A model generated the notes under the pieces. The model ran no database searches, was not told the origin of the DNA, and was given only the letters and a program-made list of their open reading frames with translations. Below, in pieces: positions 6,676 through 13,112 of a stretch of 13,112 bases of DNA. The position numbers were made by a program, and so were the translations under genes. Origin of the DNA: JAHFJU01 sp964354865. GTDB taxonomy: Bacteria > Patescibacteriota > Gracilibacteria > UBA1369 > UM-FILTER-53-11. The stretch's first letter is position 1. The number at the start of each line of letters is the position of its first letter. The stretch covers positions 1 to 13,112 of the forward strand of contig CAYHBN010000043.1 in NCBI GenBank assembly GCA_964354865.1, in the 5' to 3' direction.

Positions 6676-8025
6676 ATGAAAAAAAATTCGTTTATCAAAA
6701 ATATCGACGAAAGTACCGCAAATGTACTCAAAGTAATGCAACGTGAACCAGAAGGAATAAAAATGACGCTCACTTCTGTATATGAAGAGGCGGTTAGAAA
6801 AAAAGAAAGGATTCTTACCTTACTGAAGTCTAAAAAAACACCGTTCTACTTATTAGACGAAGATGCCCTGGATAAAAGCATAAACGCATTTCTGCATGGT
6901 TTTTCAAAAAACATTACGGGGCGTCCCTATTATGCGGTTAAATCAAATTATCACCCACTCATTTTAAAAAGAGTTGTAGAGAAAGACATGGGTCTCGATG
7001 TTTCAAGCGGTAGAGAATTGAAATTAGCAATCAAAGCAAAAGCAAAATACATTGTTTTTTCTGGACCGGGCAAAACCGACGATGAGCTTAAATTAGCGCT
7101 CAAATATCGTACAAAAGTAATTGTACATGTTGATAATTTTAATGAACTACGACGACTCGCCGCGCTCTGTAAAAAGGCGAAGAAAAAAATGACCATTGGG
7201 GTACGATTTTTTACGGAGTATCACTTGGGTAACAAATTTGGCATACCTCTCGATGATTTACGTGAGTTTTGGAATGAGGCAAAAAAGCATCCCTATATTG
7301 AATTACGCGGACTACAATCCCATTTTAGTTGGAGTAAAGATTCGGAAAAATATGGGAAAATGATCAAGCTCTTATCTGATGAGTTGAAAAAAAACTTCAC
7401 TCAAAAAGAATTGGATGAAATTCACTTTATCGATCTCGGTGGCGGTTATTATCCAAAACAAGTTGATGGCGTATACCCATGGACAAGCCGATATCCAAGT
7501 CATTTAAACGCAGCAACCTTTTCAAAAGCAGCAAACACAGAGTTCGGCATCAAATCAGAATTTAGTGACAAATATTATATAGTAGACTCAAAAACTCCCG
7601 AAGAATATGCACATTTAATCGGCACCGCCGTAAAAGAACATCTCGGTTTCTTAAAAAACTGCGTCTATTACGCCGAGCCTGGTCGAATAATTTGCTACAG
7701 CAGCATGCACTTTGTGATGAGCATTGTTGATATTAAAAAATTCTCGGTAGGCATCACCGATGGCGGAATTAATGCAATGGGTTGGGAGTTTGGTGAACAT
7801 TTTTATATGCCAATGGTCAACCTTTCTCACCCAGCAAAAAGTGAAATTACTTTTACATTGTATGGTTCGCTCTGTACCCCTCGTGATATATGGGGGTACT
7901 ACTGCTTCGCAGAAAAAATGGAGAGCGGCGATGTGATTTTAATTCCAAATCAAGGAGCATATCGATACTCACTCGCACAAGAATTCATCAAAGAAATTCC
8001 GCCGGTGTATGTGCTAAAGAAGTAA
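6676..8025 (+). CDS. Fold-type III PLP-dependent decarboxylase (DAP/ornithine decarboxylase family)
   Basis: The 449-residue product has the alanine-racemase-like barrel followed by a beta domain. PLP lysine: Lys89 in PYYAVKSNYHP. Next come DVSSGREL (108-115), LGNKFGI (184-190), HFSWSKDS (216-223) where LysA has HIGSQ, the phosphate loop DLGGGYYP (253-260), AEPGRI (333-338), the intersubunit Cys400 in GSLCTPRD, and Tyr429 in GAYRYS. So it should decarboxylate an amino acid or amino-acid derivative. The specificity regions (HFSW, CTPRD) fit neither standard LysA, ornithine decarboxylase nor carboxynorspermidine decarboxylase, so the substrate is open. Start: ATG 6676 lacks a ribosome site but fits the short-leader promoter just upstream. 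ATG 6763 (residue 30) has a good AGAAGGA (6750-6756) and would give a 420-residue protein, the normal family length. The convergent ATP-grasp gene ends 11 bases away. Confidence 0.88.
   Translation: MKKNSFIKNIDESTANVLKVMQREPEGIKMTLTSVYEEAVRKKERILTLLKSKKTPFYLLDEDALDKSINAFLHGFSKNITGRPYYAVKSNYHPLILKRVVEKDMGLDVSSGRELKLAIKAKAKYIVFSGPGKTDDELKLALKYRTKVIVHVDNFNELRRLAALCKKAKKKMTIGVRFFTEYHLGNKFGIPLDDLREFWNEAKKHPYIELRGLQSHFSWSKDSEKYGKMIKLLSDELKKNFTQKELDEIHFIDLGGGYYPKQVDGVYPWTSRYPSHLNAATFSKAANTEFGIKSEFSDKYYIVDSKTPEEYAHLIGTAVKEHLGFLKNCVYYAEPGRIICYSSMHFVMSIVDIKKFSVGITDGGINAMGWEFGEHFYMPMVNLSHPAKSEITFTLYGSLCTPRDIWGYYCFAEKMESGDVILIPNQGAYRYSLAQEFIKEIPPVYVLKK
6750..6756 (+). promoter_or_regulatory. Shine-Dalgarno-like sequence before an internal ATG of the decarboxylase gene
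   Basis: AGAAGGA lies six bases before the in-frame ATG at 6763. It is the best ribosome-binding site in the window and supports a start 29 codons inside the longest frame, unlike the other genes here, which lack such sites. Confidence 0.45.
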
Positions 8026-8036
8026 GCCACTTGCTA

Positions 8037-9335
8037 TCAAGTACCGATACAGGTGAGAGTCAAACTCTGTACACCTCGTGCTAACAACTCTTTCGCAACT
8101 TGTTCTCGCGACATATTTTCGTCAAATACCAATGCCCCATTAAAACGATATTCGCCATTTTTACAAGCCATCGATGCGATATTCAAAAGTTGTTCCGGTG
8201 TACCCAATTTTGCAATTGGTAAAATTTTCTCTCTAAACTCAGCTTCGGTACCTTTAAATAAACCGGTAAAACCGAGTAACGATTTATGTATCTGTTTATT
8301 TCGTACCTGACATACAAAAACAAATGTTGCCGTCATGCGACAATTTGGATCGATGAAGTAATATTTTCCTGACTCTGTAATAAGCACATCAAGACCGCCA
8401 ACGCCGTACCACCCTTTTGCACGTATTTTTGGCAAAATAGTATTTTTCAAAAGATCAAAAAGATCGGCTAACTCCGGGTGATCAATTTGCGGCGTTACCA
8501 TGCCCCCCAAAAATTCACCGCATTTACCAATAACCTGTTCATTGAATCCAATAATTTCAATTTCTTTAGCAGGATCGGCAGGAATACCAAATTGCATACA
8601 CAAATTTCGAAGTGAATGAATGAATTCATACACAATGACATGACCTTCTAAGTGAATAAATGCTTCTTTCGCTTTTGCTAAATCATCGGCGTTATTACAA
8701 ATTCGCACTCCGTCACCAGCACTCGAAGAACTCATTTTAACAACGCATGGAAGTGGAAATTCTTGCGTAGTCGCGGCGAAATCTTTTCCTCCATAAAAAT
8801 GAGCGATTTCTTGAGGCAGATTTTCGGCAGGAACATAGTCATTCAAATTTTCTTTATCGTTATACCACACCGAAAGTTTCGGATTTATGAGGTATGCACT
8901 CTTCAAATGATCGTCAGTAAATGGCTGCGCCATTACTAAATTCCCCTCACAGTTAAGTGAGTGGATAAACTCTTTAACCTTTTCATTACGCTCTTTGCCC
9001 ATCACGTCTGAATTTATCTGAGGAGGCATAACGATTACCTGAGATTCAGGTAAGGGGTTAACTCCCATTTCAGATAACAACCCTAAAATATGATCGTTAT
9101 AGACAGATTCAAAGGTCAATACATTTACATTCGGTCCTGCGCACAGTAATGGACGACCAGCAACTAACTCTTCTACCCAGGTAGGAACACTATTAAAAAA
9201 TCCCGATTCTTCTCCCGCAGGAAACGAGTATAAATACAACGTATCTTTCGGAAAATATCGAGATAACGTATACAGTTCTTTTTCTGAGCTAGGTAAGGGG
9301 TCTTCACCTTCACTTTTTTTAGTTTGATGTGACAT
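8037..9335 (-). CDS. ATP-grasp carboxylate-amine/thiol ligase, substrate unknown
   Basis: The 432-residue product has a pre-ATP-grasp Rossmann-like part (about 30-150, with LYLYSFPAGEESGFFN and RPLLCAGPNVNVLTFESV). It then has an ATP-grasp domain: nucleotide lysine Lys200 in PCVVKMSSSSAGDGVRI (glycine/serine loop), HVIVYEFI (232-239), and the metal site at the end of the fold, KYYFIDPNCRMT (324-335; Asp329, Asn331, Arg333). These enzymes activate a carboxylate as acyl phosphate and join it to an amine or thiol. No signal peptide is seen, so it is cytosolic. Its convergent neighbour is an amino-acid decarboxylase and its divergent neighbour a VanX-like peptidase. Pairings of ATP-grasp ligase with fold III decarboxylase are known in butirosin (BtrJ/BtrK) and vibrioferrin (PvsA/PvsE) synthesis. 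A small-molecule or peptide ligase is inferred; the exact reaction is not visible. The start abuts a long inverted repeat; no Shine-Dalgarno. Confidence 0.82.
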   Translation of the reverse strand: MSHQTKKSEGEDPLPSSEKELYTLSRYFPKDTLYLYSFPAGEESGFFNSVPTWVEELVAGRPLLCAGPNVNVLTFESVYNDHILGLLSEMGVNPLPESQVIVMPPQINSDVMGKERNEKVKEFIHSLNCEGNLVMAQPFTDDHLKSAYLINPKLSVWYNDKENLNDYVPAENLPQEIAHFYGGKDFAATTQEFPLPCVVKMSSSSAGDGVRICNNADDLAKAKEAFIHLEGHVIVYEFIHSLRNLCMQFGIPADPAKEIEIIGFNEQVIGKCGEFLGGMVTPQIDHPELADLFDLLKNTILPKIRAKGWYGVGGLDVLITESGKYYFIDPNCRMTATFVFVCQVRNKQIHKSLLGFTGLFKGTEAEFREKILPIAKLGTPEQLLNIASMACKNGEYRFNGALVFDENMSREQVAKELLARGVQSLTLTCIGT

Positions 9336-9337
9336 AG

Positions 9338-9376
9338 AAAAATGTAAAGTTTTAAACTGTCAAACTCTACACTTTT
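9338..9376. repeat. 15-bp inverted repeat just before the ATP-grasp start codon
   Basis: Arms 9338-9352 and 9362-9376 pair with two mismatches on the plus strand. On the minus strand both mismatches become G-U pairs, so an RNA from that strand could form an uninterrupted 15-bp hairpin with a 9-base loop, ending two bases before the ATG at 9335. A perfect TTGACA (minus strand, 9358-9363) overlaps the loop, but no -10 box follows at the right distance. It could be an operator, a leader hairpin that hides the start codon, or a T-flanked terminator-like element. Confidence 0.5.
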
Positions 9377-9411
9377 TTTTCATAAATACAAGCTGCATAC
9401 TTCATGCTATA

Positions 9412-9420
9412 TGGTAAAAT
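9412..9420 (+). promoter_or_regulatory. Extended -10 promoter of the VanX-like gene
   Basis: TGG-TAAAAT (9412-9420) is an extended -10 element. Transcription from it would start near 9427, downstream of the ATG at 9404, which favours the ATG at 9452. A small hairpin ACAGG/CCTGT (9422-9426 with 9434-9438) would sit at the 5' end of this mRNA. Confidence 0.4.
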
Positions 9421-9451
9421 AACAGGCAGCAAACCTGTAAGAAGAATTCCT

Positions 9452-10723
9452 ATGAAGTCATTGCTGCACCCTTCAAAATATGGCGACACACCGATTGTGC
9501 TGCGACATAATCCTAAGACGGGATACAACTGGGGAGAAGATGGTGAAAATCCCACTCATAATAATCCCGGATATCGCCGAATGCGCGTTATGCATGAGCA
9601 TAATTCAGAACCAATGGTAATACCGAAAAAAATTGAACACCGTTCGGTTTTTGATGGAGTGAGTATCTATGGAGACAAAAGCGATCTTGCCGTTTTAAAT
9701 TTAGAAGGTGGATTGAAAAATGGAGAACTCTATATGCGTGAACTACCTGCGCGGGCACTCGAAGAAGCGGCGAAAATAGTATCGCTGGCAACAAAAGGAG
9801 AACTGCACCTTATTTTAGTTGATGGATTAGAAACATACCGTCGACAATGCGCAGGTTTTACCATGACGCTCAATCAGATTTTAGATAAAGAAGGGATTGT
9901 AAATCCAACCTTAACGCAATTACACTACTTCGGTAAGAAAGCCGATGGCACCTATACCTATGTACAAGTCGAAAGAAATTGTCAGGCGTATAGAGACCTA
10001 AAAACTGACTTACTCGAAGACGACGAATCTGCACAAGAAATTAATCACATTGCAGACACACTCGCGCGCGAAATGAACTTGGCCCCGCGTAATGCGAAGG
10101 GGAAAGCCCTCTTTGAGCTCATTTCAATTTCAGCGAATAGTCAGATTGGCCCCGCAAAAGGCAGAGAAATTCCGTTAAACTACGAACATAATTCACATGC
10201 GGGCGGGGGCGCTGCTGATGTTTTTACCATCGACAAAAAAGGCCGCGTAATAAGCCTTATCCCCTACCTTTGGGTTGGGCGCGAAGCTGCAATGGACTAC
10301 ACCGAACACGACGAAAATTTCGACAACTTTAAGAAAAAATGGTCAGTCGATGCCGGACTACAACAGCATATGAAAAGAATAGGATTTGAATCACCGACTA
10401 CATTTTTATGGGCAGATTGGGTATATTTTAGAATGGCAAATCGCGTACGGTATCATACGTTTGTCACCGCACTGGGTTGCACATTTTATAGTGCACATAA
10501 TCCCGAAGATGGTGGCGAAAACTGGCACTTTGAACCAGATGGAGTTGTGCTCTACACCTGGGATAAAAAAGTAATTGCGCGCAACACACATCTAAAAAAC
10601 AACAAACGAGCTGGGCGCGGAAATCCGGGACACACGCTTCAAATGTCTGGTGCAAAAGCCGTCGCAATCTATGGAGGAAAATCAGGACACGAACAAGCAA
10701 AACGCCAGGGCATTCTTGTATAG
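9452..10723 (+). CDS. Large VanX/M15-type zinc D-Ala-D-Ala peptidase-like protein
   Basis: The 423-residue product carries the zinc and catalytic pattern of peptidase family M15D (VanX). SHAGGGAADVF supplies His249 and Asp256, seven residues apart as in VanX. EDGGENWHFEPDG supplies Glu356 and zinc ligand His359, three apart as in VanX. VDGLETYRRQ (123-132) corresponds to the DGYRP segment whose Arg stabilises the transition state. VanX enzymes hydrolyse D-Ala-D-Ala dipeptide in the cytoplasm; no signal peptide is seen here either. The protein is about twice VanX's length, with a long N-terminal part (1-120) and an extra segment of about 90 residues between the two zinc motifs. Its substrate may therefore differ. 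Start: 9452 is preferred to the in-frame ATG at 9404 because the likely promoter lies between them; AAGAAG before it is a weak ribosome site. queA follows after 28 bases. It is divergent from the ATP-grasp ligase. Confidence 0.78.
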   Translation: MKSLLHPSKYGDTPIVLRHNPKTGYNWGEDGENPTHNNPGYRRMRVMHEHNSEPMVIPKKIEHRSVFDGVSIYGDKSDLAVLNLEGGLKNGELYMRELPARALEEAAKIVSLATKGELHLILVDGLETYRRQCAGFTMTLNQILDKEGIVNPTLTQLHYFGKKADGTYTYVQVERNCQAYRDLKTDLLEDDESAQEINHIADTLAREMNLAPRNAKGKALFELISISANSQIGPAKGREIPLNYEHNSHAGGGAADVFTIDKKGRVISLIPYLWVGREAAMDYTEHDENFDNFKKKWSVDAGLQQHMKRIGFESPTTFLWADWVYFRMANRVRYHTFVTALGCTFYSAHNPEDGGENWHFEPDGVVLYTWDKKVIARNTHLKNNKRAGRGNPGHTLQMSGAKAVAIYGGKSGHEQAKRQGILV

Positions 10724-10744
10724 AAAAATACGACGCGATATAGT
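10716..10744 (+). promoter_or_regulatory. Promoter of queA inside the end of the VanX-like gene
   Basis: TTGTAT (10716-10721, overlapping the last codons and stop of the upstream gene), 17-base spacer, TATAGT (10739-10744), then exactly 7 bases to the ATG at 10752. That spacing puts the first transcribed base at or next to the start codon. The -35 match is only TTG. Confidence 0.5.
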
Positions 10745-10751
10745 GTCGGCC

Positions 10752-11861
10752 ATGAACAAGCAAATTCAGAGCACCGCATACGACTATACCCTGCCGCCTG
10801 AGTGCATAGCAAAAGAACCGAGCACTCCCCGTGATGCATGTAAATTACTTATTTACGATTCGAAAAATAATACGGTACGTATTGATTCATTTCGTGAATT
10901 ACCAAAGTATCTGCCTGAAAATAGTTTTTTAGTGATGAATAATACGCATGTAGTGCCTGCGCGGTTGTACTGCTCGAGTGCTACAAAGAAAAAAATCGAG
11001 GTCTTTATTTTGATGAATGAAATAAAACAAAATGATACAACGGTACGAAGTATGGTAGATAGAACTATTCGTGTTGGCGAAACGATAGTCGTGCTTGATG
11101 GGGAAAAACAAACGAACAAAACCTTCATAGTGATAGCCCAGGATCGACAATATTTTACGCTACAACCCAATTTTTCTATCAGCGAACTTTCTGAAGTTTT
11201 ACACCTCTTTGGCACCACACCTATTCCAAAATATATTCGCGAGACTCCCCTTTCGGAACATGAGTTACGCGAAAAGTATCAAACGGTATTTGCAAAATCC
11301 CAACAAAGTACTGCAGAGATAAACGCCAAGTCGGTTGCAGCCCCAACCGCTTCACTACATTTCACACAAGAACTGCTCGATCGATTACACAAAGAGAACA
11401 TTCAGAGCGTTGAAGTCACACTCCATGTGGGGCTGGGTACCTTTGCCCCAATCACCGAAGAGAATATCGCAGCAAAAAAACTCTTTACCGAATATTATGA
11501 AGTTACCGACCATGCAGCGGAAAAAATCGAACACCTTAAATCTAAGGGCAGAGCGCTTATCGCCGTTGGAACAACAGCGGTTCGCACCCTGGAATCATTT
11601 GCGCACTCTGATGTATATTCATTAGACAAACCAATTGGTACAACAAGCGGTACCGATATTTTTATTTTTCCACCATACGAGTTTAAACTTGTCGACGGAC
11701 TCATTACAAACTTTCACCTGCCCAATTCATCACTCATGATGCTCGTCGATGCGCTTCTGCAAAACAAAAACGCACAGACATCTATTAAAGAACTCTACGA
11801 GATTGCGCTGAAAAATGACTTTAAATTCTATTCATTTGGTGACGCAATGTTGATTTTGTAG
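10752..11861 (+). CDS. queA: S-adenosylmethionine:tRNA ribosyltransferase-isomerase
   Basis: QueA transfers and rearranges the ribosyl part of S-adenosylmethionine onto preQ1 in tRNA, giving epoxyqueuosine, the substrate of QueG. The 369-residue product shows the family pattern: YDYTLPPECIAKEPSTPRDACKLL near the start, NNTHVVPARLY (61-71), YQTVFAK (175-181), SVAAPTASLHFT (193-204), HVGLGTFAPI, GRALIAVGTTAVRTLES, the GTTSGTDIFIFPPYEF segment, VDGLITNFHLPNSSLMMLVDALL and FYSFGDAMLIL at the end. Odd: about eight extra residues (QQSTAEIN) precede SVAAPTA, and Ser stands where most QueA proteins have Gly (ASLHFT for AGLHFT). The frame stays open upstream to 10650, overlapping the peptidase gene. 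The ATG at 10752 is chosen because the family N-terminus begins there and TATAGT lies seven bases before it. No Shine-Dalgarno. It converges on the PEP carboxylase gene with 13 bases between. Confidence 0.96.
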   Translation: MNKQIQSTAYDYTLPPECIAKEPSTPRDACKLLIYDSKNNTVRIDSFRELPKYLPENSFLVMNNTHVVPARLYCSSATKKKIEVFILMNEIKQNDTTVRSMVDRTIRVGETIVVLDGEKQTNKTFIVIAQDRQYFTLQPNFSISELSEVLHLFGTTPIPKYIRETPLSEHELREKYQTVFAKSQQSTAEINAKSVAAPTASLHFTQELLDRLHKENIQSVEVTLHVGLGTFAPITEENIAAKKLFTEYYEVTDHAAEKIEHLKSKGRALIAVGTTAVRTLESFAHSDVYSLDKPIGTTSGTDIFIFPPYEFKLVDGLITNFHLPNSSLMMLVDALLQNKNAQTSIKELYEIALKNDFKFYSFGDAMLIL

Positions 11862-11874
11862 GCGTGACTGATTT

Positions 11875-13112
11875 TCAACCCAAACTTTTTCGAAGTTCAG
11901 CCGCCGCGAGCACATCGCTTTCGCAGCTCAACCCCATTTCGCGCTTAAGCAAAATATTCGACGTATAGTTTCGGTGTACAAAGTGGTTTGGTTTTTTAGG
12001 ACCAAAATCAATTTTCAAAATTTCTTGGCAAGCTTTTACATCTTCATAAATTTCATTAGCCCACGAATCGACATTAGGAATATGTGAATCTTTTAGCAGA
12101 CGTTCTATATTTTCAAAGTTGAGGAATTTACCTGCGTGTTCTAACTCACTACGCATGGTGTGAAAATGCTTTTCTAAAAGCGGCAATAGCCCCTTCTTTT
12201 GCGCTGCACGTAGCCCTCGGCCAGTACCAATAAACTCTGGGGGAATGCCGAGAGAGTACCCTACCGCAGTAAAACCAATAGCGCGCGGAAGACGTACTTT
12301 TCCGACCCCACGAGAATACCCAAACAAACCATTATGCTGAACGCGTTCACGACGTGAAGGAATCAACGTTGAAATCTCGTTAATAAAAGGAGCCATTTTT
12401 GCAATCGTCTCGCTATACGGCTTCGAGAAGAGCGCACATAGTTTGGTAAGTTCGCTCTTTTCTTTTTCATCAATCACCGTCGGACGAGATTTTGGTAAAT
12501 ACTGTTTTATATAGCTCAGTGCTTTTTTAACTTCAGCCAAATCATAATCAAAACGAAACGCCGACTGAATGGTAACCGTTGAAGCTCCTGCATATTGCGG
12601 CAAACTTTGCTTAATATTTTCAGGATTTATGCCTCCACGGAATGGCAATGAACCGGTGCCAATAATTGAGTAAATAGGAACGCCTGTTCGTTCACTTACG
12701 TGATGCAAATTGCTCAATGCAATTCGACTTGCCAAAACCGCAGGCACAAGCCCCGAATTTAATGCAGGATCAGAGCGCGCAATAAAAACACGAAGATACG
12801 ATGGATCGCTCTTCCACATTTTTTTATGTGAAATCAAGTAATCAGAAACGACTGAATCGCACCCAATCAAACTATCGATACTTTCAAAAATTGGAATCAT
12901 GTGAATATACCCTTTACCAAAATTACCGTCGTCAAAAATAGCCTCGTGCACCTGAGCTGTTTTTCGAAATGTCTCTTGAATGTAGGTCAATTGATCGGCA
13001 CTGCGCGTCATAGGCAAAATCATCTCAAAAACTGGTGGCGCTTGTACTTTTAAAGTCTTGGCAAATTCACCACCAGAAAGCACCGTCATATAGGCACGCG
13101 CAAGTTTGAATG
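11875..13112 (-). CDS. ppcA: Archaeal-type phosphoenolpyruvate carboxylase, N-terminus outside window
   Basis: PEP carboxylase adds bicarbonate to phosphoenolpyruvate to form oxaloacetate, refilling C4 acids. This is the short archaeal-type enzyme (about 500 residues), not the 900-residue bacterial/plant form. Visible motifs, numbered from the Met at 13089: EMILPMTRS (22-30), FIARSDPALNSG (102-113), GTGSLPFRGGI (144-154), TIQSAFRFDYD (173-183), FGYSRGVGKVRLPRAIGFTAVG (256-277), SLGIPPEFIGTGRGL (279-293), then HRNYTSNILLKREMGL near the C-terminus. The frame stays open upstream of Met 13089 to the window edge (FKLARAY before it). The family's N-terminal part of roughly 100 residues is absent here, so the true start lies outside and 13089 is probably an internal Met. 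The stop is TGA. Outside archaea this type occurs in scattered bacteria, so transfer is possible. It converges on queA. Confidence 0.9.
   Translation of the reverse strand, partial: FKLARAYMTVLSGGEFAKTLKVQAPPVFEMILPMTRSADQLTYIQETFRKTAQVHEAIFDDGNFGKGYIHMIPIFESIDSLIGCDSVVSDYLISHKKMWKSDPSYLRVFIARSDPALNSGLVPAVLASRIALSNLHHVSERTGVPIYSIIGTGSLPFRGGINPENIKQSLPQYAGASTVTIQSAFRFDYDLAEVKKALSYIKQYLPKSRPTVIDEKEKSELTKLCALFSKPYSETIAKMAPFINEISTLIPSRRERVQHNGLFGYSRGVGKVRLPRAIGFTAVGYSLGIPPEFIGTGRGLRAAQKKGLLPLLEKHFHTMRSELEHAGKFLNFENIERLLKDSHIPNVDSWANEIYEDVKACQEILKIDFGPKKPNHFVHRNYTSNILLKREMGLSCESDVLAAAELRKSLG

Noticed and set aside
6565..6741. N-terminal extension of the helicase frame up to 6741
   Set aside because: It would cover the helicase promoter and overlap the divergent decarboxylase start; the extension is Lys/Ile/Phe-rich and unlike the protein proper.
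6676..8025. Naming the decarboxylase carboxynorspermidine decarboxylase (nspC) because a DHS-like gene is near
   Set aside because: The specificity motifs do not match that group; the family call is safer.
8029..8042. Hairpin ACTTG/CAAGT at the decarboxylase/ATP-grasp junction
   Set aside because: Five base pairs without a T-run on either strand; too weak to call a terminator.
10650..10751. Earlier in-frame start for queA
   Set aside because: It overlaps the peptidase gene by 74 bases in another frame and adds 34 residues that QueA proteins do not have.
11862..11874. Search for a terminator between queA and the PEP carboxylase gene
   Set aside because: No hairpin with a T-run is visible in the 13-base junction.
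1..13112. Possible reassignment of TGA (as in some CPR lineages)
   Set aside because: TGA ends the SDR, ATP-grasp and PEP carboxylase genes at sensible C-termini, and no family motif is interrupted by TGA.

Overview
The window is a gene-dense, moderately AT-rich bacterial chromosome segment with eleven protein genes (two cut by the window ends), no RNA gene, CRISPR array or mobile element that I could see, and no gap between genes longer than about 120 bases. The genetic code is standard: TAA, TAG and TGA all end genes. The organism is bacterial, because it carries queA and queG. A DEAD-box helicase whose Arg/Gly/Ser-rich tail lies in front of the catalytic core, the compact layout and the many very short 5' leaders suggest a Patescibacteria/CPR-like lineage. 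That assignment rests on recall of protein style, not on a search, and is tentative.

Layout. 1-738 (-): 5'-complete but truncated secreted beta-propeller protein of the SdiA-regulated/phytase-like kind. 803-1606 (-): secreted GH114 glycosidase. 1704-2819 (+): deoxyhypusine-synthase-like protein that lacks the family's catalytic lysine. 2826-3947 (-): short-chain dehydrogenase with a C-terminal extension. 4018-5061 (+): QueG. 5080-6564 (-): DEAD-box RNA helicase. 6676-8025 (+): fold-type III PLP decarboxylase. 8037-9335 (-): ATP-grasp ligase. 9452-10723 (+): VanX/M15-type zinc peptidase. 10752-11861 (+): QueA. 11875-13112 (-): archaeal-type PEP carboxylase, 5' end outside the window.

Organisation. 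From the DHS-like gene onward the strands alternate almost gene by gene. Convergent neighbours are 6-18 bases apart and divergent neighbours share 70-116 bases. Several genes have a recognisable -10 box only 7-10 bases before the ATG and no Shine-Dalgarno, so transcription probably starts at or a few bases before the start codon. The cleanest case is the SDR/queG pair, whose two -35 boxes overlap by five bases.

Function. Two genes (queA, queG) make the last two steps of queuosine synthesis in tRNA. The two leftmost genes encode exported proteins likely to act on extracellular polysaccharide or phosphate. The DHS-like protein, the PLP decarboxylase and the ATP-grasp ligase, with the SDR and the M15 peptidase, form a loose neighbourhood of amine and amino-acid chemistry with unknown substrates. 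It is the best candidate here for an undescribed pathway, but nothing in the sequence proves that the genes act together.
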